Shown piece after piece: positions 39,210 through 48,278 of a stretch of 64,000 nt of DNA. Every line of letters begins with the position of its first letter. The stretch's first letter is position 1. Below the pieces are notes generated by a model that was given only the letters and a program-made list of their open reading frames with translations, had not been told where the DNA came from and did no database searches. The translations under genes and the position numbers were made by a program. The stretch is taken from positions 124,001 to 188,000 of the forward strand of contig NZ_JAEQNC010000006.1 in assembly GCF_016722925.1 (NCBI RefSeq), read 5' to 3'. The stretch comes from Phytoamicus setariae (GTDB lineage Bacteria > Pseudomonadota > Alphaproteobacteria > Rhizobiales > Rhizobiaceae).

Positions 39210-40096
39210 TGGCCGAGTTTGAAGCAATTTCCAACGAACCGGCGCGTCTCTCGAACGCTTACCAGAACTGGTATCGGTTCTCGCGCAATCCGACAGCCGT
39301 GATCGGCGCTGCAATCGTGGTGATTTCGATCCTGGCTGCCCTGCTTGCGCCGTGGATCACCCCCTATCCCGACCATGTGGGCGCTGTCGTCAATTTCCGC
39401 GCGCGCCACCTGCCGCCCTCGACCGAATACTGGTTCGGCACAGACAATGTCGGCCGAGACATCTTTACGCGCGTCATCTACGGCACGCGGATCTCGCTGT
39501 TGCTTGCACTTGTGGTGCTTGGCACCGCAGTGCCGATTGGCACCGTACTCGGGCTGCTCGCCGGCTATTTCGGCGGCTGGGTGGAAACGGTCATCATGCG
39601 GCTGACCGATGTTGCGCTCGCCATTCCGCCGTTGGTGATGGCGCTGGCAATGGCGTCGGTTCTGTCGCCCGATCTCATCAACTCGATGCTGGCGATCGCA
39701 GCGCTGTGGTGGACCTGGCATACGCGGCTCATCTATTCCATCACCCGGCAACTCAGGACCCAGGAATTCGTCGAAGCGGCCGAGACGCTGGGGGCTTCCA
39801 AGTTCCACATCCTTTTCCGGGAAATCCTGCCCAATTGCGTGTCGGCGCTTGCGGTCAAGACGTCGCTCGATTGCGGCTTTGTCATCCTGGTCGGCGCGTC
39901 GCTTTCCTTCCTCGGTCTTGGCATCCAGCCACCGACACCGGATCTCGGCACGATGGTGTCGCAGGGCTCAGCGTTTCTGCCCGACTATTGGTGGGAATCG
40001 ATCCTTCCGGGTTGTGCAATCCTGTTCATCGCACTTGGCTTCAACCTGCTTGGCGACGGTCTGCGCGACCTCTTCGACGTACAGGAGATCAAATAA
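39209..40096 (+). CDS. ABC transporter permease, DppC type
   Basis: A 295-residue permease with the DppC signature: a polar N-terminus, first helix AVIGAAIVVISILAALLAP, then STEYWFGTDNVGRDIFTRVIYG. The EAA loop is FVEAAETLGASKFHILFREILPN. The C-terminal GFNLLGDGLRDLFD is diagnostic. An in-frame TTG lies at 39206; the ATG is preferred. Stop and next start share one base (TAATG). Confidence 0.94.
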   Translation: MAEFEAISNEPARLSNAYQNWYRFSRNPTAVIGAAIVVISILAALLAPWITPYPDHVGAVVNFRARHLPPSTEYWFGTDNVGRDIFTRVIYGTRISLLLALVVLGTAVPIGTVLGLLAGYFGGWVETVIMRLTDVALAIPPLVMALAMASVLSPDLINSMLAIAALWWTWHTRLIYSITRQLRTQEFVEAAETLGASKFHILFREILPNCVSALAVKTSLDCGFVILVGASLSFLGLGIQPPTPDLGTMVSQGSAFLPDYWWESILPGCAILFIALGFNLLGDGLRDLFDVQEIK

Positions 40097-40938
40097 TGGA
40101 ATCGCTGCTTTCGGTTCGCGATCTCTCCGTCGAATTCTCGACCTACGGCCGCGCCAGCAAGGTGTTGCACGAAGTTTCGCTTGATGTCCCGGCCCGTTCC
40201 CAGGTGGCGCTGGTTGGCGAAAGCGGGTCCGGCAAGACCGTGACCATGAAGGCGATCATGGGGCTGCTGCGCGAGCCGCCGGCCAGGATCACCAATGGCC
40301 GTATTCTCTACGATGGCGTCGATCTGCTGACGATGCCGGCCGCCGAGCGGCTGAAGCTGCGGGGAACCGCGATGTCGATGGTGTTTCAGGATCCGATGAG
40401 CTCGCTCAATCCGGTCTTCACCATTGCCGACCAGATGGGCACGATCCTTAAATATGCGGACAAGCGGCTTGGACGCGGCAGGAGCGGCCGGGAACGGATG
40501 GCCCGCGTCCATCAGGTGCTCGAGCAGGTCAGGATGCGCGATCCGGAAAGGGTCTCGGCATCCTATCCCATCCAGCTGTCCGGCGGGATGCGCCAGCGCA
40601 TCCTTATCGCCATGGCATTGTTGAGCGAGCCGAAGCTGCTGATCGCCGATGAACCCGGCACCGCGCTCGACGTTACGACGCAGGCGCAGATTCTGAAACT
40701 GTTGAAAGATCTGGTCGAGGCGCGGGGGCTTGCACTGCTGATGATCACCCACAATCTCGGCGTCGTTCGAGAAACCTCCAGCCATGTCTACGTGATGAAC
40801 AAAGGTGTGGTGGTGGAGAATGGACCGACGGCAGCGATCTTCGAGGCGCCGCAGAACGAATACACCCGCAGCCTGATCGCGGCGGTTCCACGCCTGACTG
40901 GCGGCATGGCCTTTGGCGGAAAGGAGATCCGCGCATGA
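40096..40938 (+). CDS. ABC transporter ATP-binding protein, DppD type
   Basis: A 280-residue ATPase with Walker A GESGSGKTVTMKAIMG near residue 40, Q-loop VFQDPMSSLNP, signature QLSGGMRQRILIAMAL and Walker B LLIADEPGTALD (with G where most have T). The protein is about 40 residues shorter than typical DppD because the C-terminal oligopeptide extension is minimal (NEYTRSLIAAVPRL). The true start is the ATG overlapping the permease stop. Confidence 0.94.
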   Translation: MESLLSVRDLSVEFSTYGRASKVLHEVSLDVPARSQVALVGESGSGKTVTMKAIMGLLREPPARITNGRILYDGVDLLTMPAAERLKLRGTAMSMVFQDPMSSLNPVFTIADQMGTILKYADKRLGRGRSGRERMARVHQVLEQVRMRDPERVSASYPIQLSGGMRQRILIAMALLSEPKLLIADEPGTALDVTTQAQILKLLKDLVEARGLALLMITHNLGVVRETSSHVYVMNKGVVVENGPTAAIFEAPQNEYTRSLIAAVPRLTGGMAFGGKEIRA

Positions 40939-41861
40939 AGCCGATGCTGGAGATCACCAACCTCTGCAAGTTCTTCCCGATCCGCAACGCACTGGGCCGG
41001 CATACCGGCGATGTGCGGGCAGTGGATAATGTCTCCTTCTCGATCCCGCGCGGCGCGGTCTACGGGCTGGCGGGCGAAAGCGGTTCGGGCAAATCGACGA
41101 TCGCCCGGATGATCATGGGCCTGTCGCAGCCGTCCAGTGGCGAAATCCGCATCGACGGCGAGCCTGTCGGATCTGTCCGCAGCTCCCGCGAGCACGGCAG
41201 GAAAGTGCAGATGGTTTTTCAGAATCCCGGCTCGTCGCTCAATCCGCGCCGTACGGTCGGCCAGTCGATCGCCGTGCCGCTCGATGCACATGGCCATCCC
41301 TCGTCCGGGCGGGCGCGGCGGATCTCCGAATTGCTGGAAATGGTGCAACTGCCGACGAACTTCGCCGAACGCTTTCCGCACGAGCTTTCCGGCGGTCAAA
41401 AACAGCGCGTGGCGATTGCCCGCGCCCTGGCGGTTACGCCGCGTCTGGTGGTGCTCGACGAGCCGACATCCGCGCTCGACGTTTCGGTCCAGGCGCGTGT
41501 CATCGACCTGCTGGTCGAGCTCGGCCAACGACTGGATCTGACCTTCCTGTTCATTTCCCACGACCTGAGCCTGATGCGCAATTTCGCTAGCCAGGTCGGC
41601 GTACTCTATCGCGGCAAGATCGTTGAGACCGGCCCCACGGCCGATGTCTTCGTCAACCCGCAACATGACTACACGCAGCTGCTTCTTGCATCGGTGCCGG
41701 TGATATCGGCCGAGGAAGAGGCGATGCGTCCCAAAATTCCGCTGATCGATGGTGAGATCCCAACGGCCGAAAAGCTCATCGAACTGAGATCTGGTGGCCA
41801 CCAGATCTCCGGTCAGGCGTCGAATGCCAAACAGAGTTTCAATGAGGAACAACCAAGATGA
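40935..41861 (+). CDS. ABC transporter ATP-binding protein, DppF type
   Basis: A 308-residue ATPase. Walker A GESGSGKSTIARMIMG is near residue 50, Q-loop VFQNPGSSLNPRR, signature [14 protein letters not shown] and Walker B LVVLDEPTSALD. The C-terminal HDYTQLLLASVPV is the usual oligopeptide motif. It overlaps both neighbours by four bases (ATGA), which indicates one transcript with coupled translation. Confidence 0.94.
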   Translation: MKPMLEITNLCKFFPIRNALGRHTGDVRAVDNVSFSIPRGAVYGLAGESGSGKSTIARMIMGLSQPSSGEIRIDGEPVGSVRSSREHGRKVQMVFQNPGSSLNPRRTVGQSIAVPLDAHGHPSSGRARRISELLEMVQLPTNFAERFPHELSGGQKQRVAIARALAVTPRLVVLDEPTSALDVSVQARVIDLLVELGQRLDLTFLFISHDLSLMRNFASQVGVLYRGKIVETGPTADVFVNPQHDYTQLLLASVPVISAEEEAMRPKIPLIDGEIPTAEKLIELRSGGHQISGQASNAKQSFNEEQPR

Positions 41862-43405
41862 TTAGAATTGGGATCGATGTCGGCGGCACCAATACCGACG
41901 CCGTCGTGATGGACGGCACGCAGGTGATCGCAGGCGTAAAATCCGCCACGACGGCCGACGTGATGGGCGGTGTGGTCAATGCGTTGAGGGATGTGCTGGC
42001 CGCCTCTAAAATGGCTGCTGGCGCCGTCGATGTGGTGATGATCGGAACCACCCATTTCACCAACGCTGTGGTCCAGCGCCGGGACCTGGCACCCACCGCC
42101 GCGGTGCGACTTGGCCTGCCGGCAACGGCCTCGCTGCCGCCGATGGTCGACTGGCCGGAAGACCTCAAGAGTGCGATCGGCAATCACACTTACCTGGCCC
42201 ATGGCGGCAACGAGTTCGATGGCCGCGTGATCTCTCCGCTCGATGAAGAGGAGTTGCTGGGAATCGCCGCAGACATCAAGTCAAAGGGCGTCAATTCAAT
42301 CGCCATCACCTCGGTCTTTTCGCCCGTCTCGAATGCGTTCGAGTTGCAGGCGCAGGAGATTTTCGCCCGGGCATTGCCGGGTGTACATATCACTCTGTCG
42401 AGCGAGATCGGCCGGATCGGCCTTTTGGAGCGTGAAAATGCCGCGATCATGAATGCCTGCCTTCGCGATCTCTCTGCACATGTCATCGCGGCGTTCCGAA
42501 ACGCAATCTCCGAAGCCGGGATCAAGGGACGGTTCTTCCTGACCCAGAACGACGGCACGCTGATGGATGCAGCCTTCGCGGAAAAATTTCCGGTGCTGAC
42601 ATTCGCATCCGGTCCCACCAACTCGATGCGCGGCGCGGCATTCCTCTCCGGCGTCGATGAGGCCATCGTCGTGGATATCGGCGGCACCACATCGGATGTG
42701 GGTTCCCTGCACAAGGGCTTTCCCCGTCAAGCCACGGTTGCGGTCGAAGTGGGTGGCGTCCGTACCAATTTCCGCATGCCGGACGTGTTCTCGATTGGCC
42801 TCGGCGGTGGATCGCTGGTGATCGACGGGGAAGGCGGCATCAAGATCGGTCCGACGTCGGTCGGTTACCGCATCAAGACCGAGGCGCTGATCTTTGGCGG
42901 CGAGACTTTGACGACGACCGACATCACCGTGGCCGCCGGTCACGCCGAACTTGGCGACGCAAGCAAGGTCGCACACCTGCCCAGGAACCTGCTCGACCGA
43001 ACCCAGGCCCAGATTTTGGAAATGCTGGAGGATTGTGTCGAACGATCTCGTCTGTCTCCCGAGCCCCTCCCGGTTATCGTCGTCGGCGGCGGCTCGGTCC
43101 TGGTCAATGGTCCGATTGGCGGGCTGGAAGTTATCAAGCCGGCGCATTTCGGTGTTGCCAACGCCGTGGGCGCCGCGATCGCCCAGGTTTCTGGAGAAAT
43201 CGACCGGGTCTATGCGCTGGCCGAGATCGGCCGGGACCAGGCGCTCGATGATGCCAAGGCGCGCGCCATCGATGCCGCAGTCGCCGCAGGCGCATTGCGC
43301 GAAAGCGTCGAGATCGTCGATGTCGAGGACGTGCCGCTCGCCTATCTGCCGGGCAATGCAACGCGCGTCCGTATCAAGGCTGTAGGAGAACTTCATGTCG
43401 CGTGA
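41858..43405 (+). CDS. Hydantoinase/oxoprolinase family protein (HyuA-like)
   Basis: A 515-residue ATP-dependent enzyme of the ASKHA fold. The N-terminal phosphate loop IGIDVGGTNTDAVVMDG, the middle IVVDIGGTTSDVGSLHKG and VFSIGLGGGSLVIDGEGG are standard HyuA motifs. The family hydrolyses cyclic amides such as hydantoins or 5-oxoproline at the cost of ATP. No HyuB-type partner follows; instead there are two DUF917 genes. It is shorter than full 5-oxoprolinase or acetone carboxylase subunits (about 650-700). Substrate unknown; the neighbouring peptide-type transporter supplies it by inference. Confidence 0.88.
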   Translation: MIRIGIDVGGTNTDAVVMDGTQVIAGVKSATTADVMGGVVNALRDVLAASKMAAGAVDVVMIGTTHFTNAVVQRRDLAPTAAVRLGLPATASLPPMVDWPEDLKSAIGNHTYLAHGGNEFDGRVISPLDEEELLGIAADIKSKGVNSIAITSVFSPVSNAFELQAQEIFARALPGVHITLSSEIGRIGLLERENAAIMNACLRDLSAHVIAAFRNAISEAGIKGRFFLTQNDGTLMDAAFAEKFPVLTFASGPTNSMRGAAFLSGVDEAIVVDIGGTTSDVGSLHKGFPRQATVAVEVGGVRTNFRMPDVFSIGLGGGSLVIDGEGGIKIGPTSVGYRIKTEALIFGGETLTTTDITVAAGHAELGDASKVAHLPRNLLDRTQAQILEMLEDCVERSRLSPEPLPVIVVGGGSVLVNGPIGGLEVIKPAHFGVANAVGAAIAQVSGEIDRVYALAEIGRDQALDDAKARAIDAAVAAGALRESVEIVDVEDVPLAYLPGNATRVRIKAVGELHVA

Positions 43406-44480
43406 TTTCAAAAGACTGGAAGAGGCGGACCTGATGCCGCTCGCAATCGGCGCGGCCCTGCTCGGAACGGGCGGTGGCGGCAATCCCTATGTGGGCATGT
43501 TGCGTACCCGCGAACTCCTTCGCAGCGGCGCCAAGATCGAGATCATGCCACTTGAAGCACTTGCCGATGACGACTGGGTCGCGGAATGCGGCGGCGTCGG
43601 CGCACCGGTCGTGGGCGTCGAGAAGATCGAAGAAGGCGGCGAATGCCACCGTGCCGTGATGGCGGTCGAACAGGCGGCAGGCGTCAAGTGCTCGGCGGTG
43701 ATCTGCGCCGAGATCGGCGGCTCCAACTCGATGGAGCCGATCATCGTTGCCGGCCGTGCGGGCATTCCCGTCGTAGATGGCGATGGCATGGGCCGTGCTT
43801 TCCCCGAAGTCCAGATGACGACCTTTTTCATCTATGGCGCCAAGCCGTCGCCGGCGGCAATTGCTGACGACAAGGGCAACGTCGTGGTGTTCCAAGAGGT
43901 CGTCGATATGTTCTGGCTGGAAAAGTTCGCGCGCGACGTTTCGGTCGGGATGGGGGCAGGGGCTGGCTTTGCGGTTGCGCCGATGCGTGGCGACTTCATC
44001 CGCAAGACGGCGGTTCCCGGGACAGTCACGCAGGCGATCAACATTGGCAAGACGGTGTTGAATGCGCGGCTAAAGCACCAGAATGTGGTCGAAAGGATCG
44101 TCGAGGAAACAGGAGCCAAGCTGTTTTTCACTGGAAAGATCAGCGATATCGAGCGTACGCTTACCGGTGGCTTCTCGCGCGGCAGGGCGAAAATTTCCGG
44201 CGTTGGCCAGTGGGCTGGCTCGGAGGCGGAAATCGCCATCCAGAACGAGAACCTCGTGCTCTGGGTCGATGGCGAGGCTGTAATCATGGTGCCGGACCTG
44301 ATCATGAATCTGGAACTCGAAACCGGCGAGCCGATTACCACCGAAATGCTGCGCTATGGCCAGCGGGTGGCGGTCATCGGGCTTCCGGTGCATGCGCTGC
44401 TGAAAACGCCACGGGCGCTCGAAATCGTTGGCCCGGCCGCGTTCGGTTACCCCGACCTCACGTTCAAGCCGCTCGGCTGA
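43395..44480 (+). CDS. DUF917 family protein, first copy
   Basis: A 361-residue cytosolic protein with the family pattern LPLAIGAALLGTGGGGNPY (near 14-34 with small changes), AEIGGSNSMEPIIVAGRAGIPVVDGDGMGRAFPE and the C-terminal FGYPDLTF. DUF917 genes regularly accompany HyuA-like genes. As I recall, the family was renamed after S-methyl-thiohydantoin desulfurase activity in one member; this is not evidence for the activity here. It starts inside the end of the hydantoinase gene (11-base overlap) with AGGAG at 43384. Confidence 0.88.
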   Translation: MSRDFKRLEEADLMPLAIGAALLGTGGGGNPYVGMLRTRELLRSGAKIEIMPLEALADDDWVAECGGVGAPVVGVEKIEEGGECHRAVMAVEQAAGVKCSAVICAEIGGSNSMEPIIVAGRAGIPVVDGDGMGRAFPEVQMTTFFIYGAKPSPAAIADDKGNVVVFQEVVDMFWLEKFARDVSVGMGAGAGFAVAPMRGDFIRKTAVPGTVTQAINIGKTVLNARLKHQNVVERIVEETGAKLFFTGKISDIERTLTGGFSRGRAKISGVGQWAGSEAEIAIQNENLVLWVDGEAVIMVPDLIMNLELETGEPITTEMLRYGQRVAVIGLPVHALLKTPRALEIVGPAAFGYPDLTFKPLG

Positions 44481-44491
44481 GGATTTCGATC

Positions 44492-45572
44492 ATGCAAATG
44501 CTGCGCACAATCCATGCGGAGGATCTTGAGGACATCGCCATCGGCGGTGCCATTTTGGGCACCGGCGGCGGCGGCGATCCCTACATCGGCAAGCTCATGG
44601 CCCAACAGGCCATCCGCTGGCACGGTCCGGTGAAGATCATCGATGTCGAGGAACTCGCCGACGATGCACTTGTCGTGCCCGTCTGCATGATGGGCGCCCC
44701 GACCGTGATGACCGAAAAGCTGCCGCAGGGCGATGAACTGATCAACGCGTTCCGCCAGCTCGAACAGCTGATGGGTCGAAAGATCGATGCGGTGCTCTGC
44801 GCCGAGGCGGGTGGAGTGAACTCCACCACGCCTTTCATCGTTGCCGCCGCGACCGGCCTGCCGCTTGTCGATGGGGACGGGATGGGCAGGGCCTATCCCG
44901 AGCTTCAGATGGTGACGTTCAGTATGCATGGCGTATCGGCTACGCCGATGGTTCTTTGCGACGACAAGGGCAATTCCATCGTGCTCGAAACGGTCAGCAA
45001 TGCCTGGACGGAACGGTTGGCACGGGCTGCAACTGTGGAAATGGGCGGATCGGCGCTGCTAGTTCTACCCGATGAGCGGTGCGGTGGCGAAGAAAGCGGT
45101 TGTGCGCGGCACCTTGACGCTCTGCGCCAATCTCGGCCTGTCGCTGCGCGAGGCACGGGCAGCGCATGCCGACCCTGTCGCGGCGGTCACGGGCATGCTG
45201 GGAGCGAAGGTGATTTTTCATGGCCGGGTCCGGGACATAGACCGCCGGACGGAGGGCGGCTTTGCGCGGGGCTCTGCATGGTTCGACGGCGTCGAAGACT
45301 GGCGCGGCCACACATTCAAGCTCGATTTCCAGAATGAATTCCTGATGGCCGAGCGCGATGGGAAAATCTTGGTAACGACGCCGGATCTGTTGACCCTGCT
45401 GGAAGCCGACAGCGGCAATTCTGTTACGGCGGATTCGCTGAAATACGGCCTGCGGCTCCTCGCCATCGCCTTTCCCTGCAATGAGCAGTGGCGGACACCC
45501 GAGGGCATCGCACTCGTCGGTCCCCGCTATTTCGGCTACGACATCGACTACACGCCCTTTGATTTCGAATAG
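44492..45572 (+). pseudogene. DUF917 family protein, second copy, frameshifted
   Basis: A second DUF917 gene, a diverged paralogue of the one before (GGAILGTGGGGDPYIGKLM, then AEAGGVNSTTPFIVAAATGLPLVDGDGMGRAYPE). The frame beginning at 44492 runs to about 45062, and the homology continues in the next frame from about 45066 (YPMSGAVAKKAVVRGTL) to the stop at 45572. One base too many near 45062-45068 explains this. The two parts together make about 359 residues, the full family length, and both keep good codon use. So it is either a recent mutation, a sequencing error or a +1 frameshift site. The end motif FGYDIDYTPFDF is intact. Confidence 0.82.
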
Positions 45573-45896
45573 ATTTTTTCAACGCCGCCTATTCCAAGAG
45601 CCGTTAGCTGCACAAGGTGAATGGCTCGCACCGTCATCCCGAACAACCGGTCGGGATGACCTCGCAGATGTTTGGGGAACAGCACAATTGCCTCGCGCGA
45701 GATATTAGTCCCTTGTTGGCTTCCATTTGCGTCCAGGCGTCTGTGTCGAAAACCTGCCTAGATTGCTTCGACAACAGCAAATACTTGGTCACCTCGCTAT
45801 TCAGAATAAAAAAGGGCGAGGGATTCAGAATGGCCCCTTGCGCTTAGAGTGATTCCAGTCTAAACGCCTGCCAACGCTCAAGATATTGAGCAGTGA
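45573..45896. other. Non-coding region between the operon and tRNA-Cys
   Basis: About 320 bases. The only clear structure is an inverted repeat (separate entry). There is no credible gene. It probably holds the operon's end signal and the promoter of tRNA-Cys, and it is the right junction of the bracketed region. Confidence 0.5.
45633..45660. repeat. Perfect 10-bp inverted repeat (GTCATCCCGA)
   Basis: GTCATCCCGA (45633-45642) and TCGGGATGAC (45651-45660) with spacer ACAACCGG. No T-run follows on either side. It may act as a factor-dependent end signal for the DUF917 operon or be a REP-like dispersed palindrome; one copy was noticed in this window. Confidence 0.6.
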
Positions 45897-45970
45897 GGCC
45901 TCGTGGCGGAATGGTTACGCAGAGGACTGCAAATCCTTGCATCCCGGTTCGATTCCGGGCGAGGCCTCCA
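45897..45970 (+). tRNA. tRNA-Cys (GCA)
   Basis: Starts GGCCTCG and ends CGAGGCC-T-CCA, a perfect acceptor stem. The anticodon loop ACTGCAAAT reads GCA (Cys). The T-arm is CCCGG-TTCGATT-CCGGG. CCA is encoded. A 5' half copy lies 12.2 kb upstream at 33690. Confidence 0.97.
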
Positions 45971-46100
45971 ATCTCTTCTTGATTGTCACGCATGATAAGG
46001 CAAACTGTTCGGTGTACCTCGTAAGACGAGGTCCTTCGTCAATACTGTTTGTTTGTACGTCAGCCGGAACGATACGCCCGGGCGAGATGAGGAGACGATC

Positions 46101-46352
46101 ATGACGCGGACAGAAGAGGAAATCCGTAAGAAAGCCTATGCCATATGGGAAAGCGAAGGCCGTCCGGAAGGGCAGCATCACAGGCATTGGCTTGAAGCGT
46201 TGCGAGACAGTGAGCGCAGTTCCGTACAGCTTGCGCCGGCAATCGTGAAAGCCAAGAAGCCTTCGCGCGCAAAGGTCACGTCCGCAGCAGAGTTGGACGT
46301 TACGCCAGCGACCAAAAAATCGACCCGCGCACGCAAGCCGCCGCAGTCCTGA
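46101..46352 (+). CDS. DUF2934 family protein
   Basis: An 83-residue basic protein. The first 35 residues are the DUF2934 motif (EEEIRKKAYAIWESEGRPEG followed by HHRHWLEA); the rest is a Lys/Arg/Ala/Pro-rich tail. The function is unknown; family members often respond to stress in rhizobia. The start has GAGGAG nine bases upstream; an extension to 46053 is not supported. Confidence 0.82.
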   Translation: MTRTEEEIRKKAYAIWESEGRPEGQHHRHWLEALRDSERSSVQLAPAIVKAKKPSRAKVTSAAELDVTPATKKSTRARKPPQS

Positions 46353-46688
46353 CGCCGCTCTTCTTGCGAGATGTTGCCCCATCATGTTGCATGAAGATGC
46401 TGTGGAGGGTCGGGGAACTGCCTTGTGAGTTTGAACAGAACAAGGTGCAAGCAAGGGGTGTTGAAGCGAGGTTGATAAACACGCCTGCGGGCTGCGTTGG
46501 TTGCTCCCGTGCTTTGGGGGGGGGCGACCTCGTCCACATGTAATGTTGCATTGCAGCATGTTTCTGAGGTTACTTGTTCGTGAAAGCCTTAGGCTTATAG
46601 TATCTGCGTTCGAATTTATCCGTCAGTAACCTTGTGCGTTTGAAGTGACAGTGGGATCGAATTGATTCTGCAGAACTGGGTGGAAGAA
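46353..46688. other. Non-coding region upstream of glgA
   Basis: About 335 bases without a gene. It includes a run of nine G (46516-46524). No terminator with a T-run was found after the DUF2934 gene. Confidence 0.4.
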
Positions 46689-48164
46689 ATGCGCATATTG
46701 TCGGTGGCATCCGAAGTCTTTCCGTTCGTCAAGACCGGCGGCCTGGCCGATGTGACGGGAGCCTTGCCCAAAGCGCTTCGTGAGTTCGACATCGCCACGA
46801 TAACACTCGTGCCTGGTTATCCGGCTCTGCTGCCCATGGCCCGGGAAGGTGCGCCACTTGCAGTCTTCGAGGACGTGCTCGGGGAAACTGCCCATATCAG
46901 GCTCTTCCAGACGGAGGAGCAGATCTTTCTGGTGCTGGACATCCCGTCGCTTTATGATCGCCCCGGCACTCCATATCTCGATGAACAGGGCAGGGACCAT
47001 GCCGACAACTGGAAGCGCTTTGCGGCGCTTTCCCTTGCTGCCGCCAAGATAGCCAACGGCGCGCTGCCGGGTTGGGTGCCCGATCTCGTCCACACCCATG
47101 ACTGGCAGACCGCGCTGACTTCAGTCTATCTGCGCAGCATGAACAACCAGACGCCCGTTGTGCTGACCATTCACAACATTGCTTTCCAGGGACAGTTTTC
47201 CTCCGGCATTTTCCCGTGGTTGCAACTGCCGATGAGCACGTTCTCGATGGACTGCCTCGAATATTATGGCGATGTCTGCTTCCTGAAGGGCGGATTGACG
47301 ACGTCCAACATCATCACCACGGTGAGCCCGACCTACAGCCGCGAGATCATGACCCCCAAGTTCGGCATGGGGTTGCAGGGCGTGTTGCGCGCCCGCGCCA
47401 ATGTCGTCAAAGGTATCCTCAATGGCACGGACGACGATATCTGGGACCCCGCCAAAGACCCGTATCTGGAGCGCACATTCGACCTCTCCACCGTCTCGGA
47501 CAGGCGGATCAACCGTCTGAAACTGGAGAGCGAATCCGGCCTCGACAGCGACGACGGGCCGATTTTTGCGGCCGTCAGCCGACTGACGTGGCAAAAGGGC
47601 GTGGATATGCTTGCCGAGGTGGCCGAGGAGATCGCCTATCGTGGCGGCAAGCTCATCGTGTGTGGGCGCGGTGATTCCGCCATCGAGGATTTGTTGTTGG
47701 ATACGGCTCAGAAACTGCCTGGCAGGATGGCCGTGCATATCGGATACGATGAAAGGATCGCTCACCTGATCCACGGCGGCGCAGACGCGATTGTGCAGCC
47801 GTCTCGTTTCGAGCCCTGCGGTCTCACCCAACTCTATGGCCTGCGATACGGCAATGTGCCGATCGTGTCGCGCACTGGAGGACTGGCCGAAACCGTGATC
47901 GACGCAAACGACGCAGCCATGGGCGCAGGCGTAGCAACCGGGTTTCAGTTCCATCCGGTGACGACCGAAGGGTTGCGGCACGCAATCCGTCGCGCGATCG
48001 ACGCGTATGCTTCGCCGGCGCAATGGCGCCAGCTGCAGGCGCAGGGCATGAGCGCACGGTTCACTTGGGATCGCAGCGCGAAGCTCTACGCGGATCTTTA
48101 TCGCGACCTGGTTCCGGAGCGCAAAAGGAGCGGGTTGAACATCGTTCGAGCCGTTGCGTCATGA
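46689..48164 (+). CDS. glgA: Glycogen synthase (ADP-glucose)
   Basis: A 491-residue GT5 glycosyltransferase that extends alpha-1,4-glucan from ADP-glucose. The N-terminal K15-TGGLADV loop binds the nucleotide sugar; the C-terminal RFEPCGLTQLYGLRYGNVPIVSRTGGLAETV loop region is intact. The start MRILSVASE at 46689 follows GGTGGAAGAA; an upstream frame extension is not coding. Unlike the usual glgBCA cluster, glgA stands alone here; glgB and glgC are not in the window. Confidence 0.95.
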   Translation: MRILSVASEVFPFVKTGGLADVTGALPKALREFDIATITLVPGYPALLPMAREGAPLAVFEDVLGETAHIRLFQTEEQIFLVLDIPSLYDRPGTPYLDEQGRDHADNWKRFAALSLAAAKIANGALPGWVPDLVHTHDWQTALTSVYLRSMNNQTPVVLTIHNIAFQGQFSSGIFPWLQLPMSTFSMDCLEYYGDVCFLKGGLTTSNIITTVSPTYSREIMTPKFGMGLQGVLRARANVVKGILNGTDDDIWDPAKDPYLERTFDLSTVSDRRINRLKLESESGLDSDDGPIFAAVSRLTWQKGVDMLAEVAEEIAYRGGKLIVCGRGDSAIEDLLLDTAQKLPGRMAVHIGYDERIAHLIHGGADAIVQPSRFEPCGLTQLYGLRYGNVPIVSRTGGLAETVIDANDAAMGAGVATGFQFHPVTTEGLRHAIRRAIDAYASPAQWRQLQAQGMSARFTWDRSAKLYADLYRDLVPERKRSGLNIVRAVAS

Positions 48165-48278
48165 CGGTGGCATTTTTCCGCATTGCAGCGCGCTTTCACC
48201 TTGAAAGCCTAGGCCCATCAAACTAAGACCAGCGGTGAAGAAGAGCTAATTTCTGTATTTTAAGGATGAGCCAGGACG

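Noticed and set aside
42296-43483. A 395-codon minus-strand frame opposite the hydantoinase gene
   Set aside because: It is the mirror of a well-supported gene; composition and lack of motifs show it is not coding.
33730-45896. Integrase, transposase or other mobility gene inside the tRNA-Cys-bracketed region
   Set aside because: All genes there were read; none has recombinase or transposase motifs, so the region cannot be called an active mobile element.
46516-46524. Run of nine G upstream of glgA as a phase-variable switch
   Set aside because: It is not inside a gene or at a visible promoter spacing, and a single homopolymer in a high-GC genome is weak evidence.
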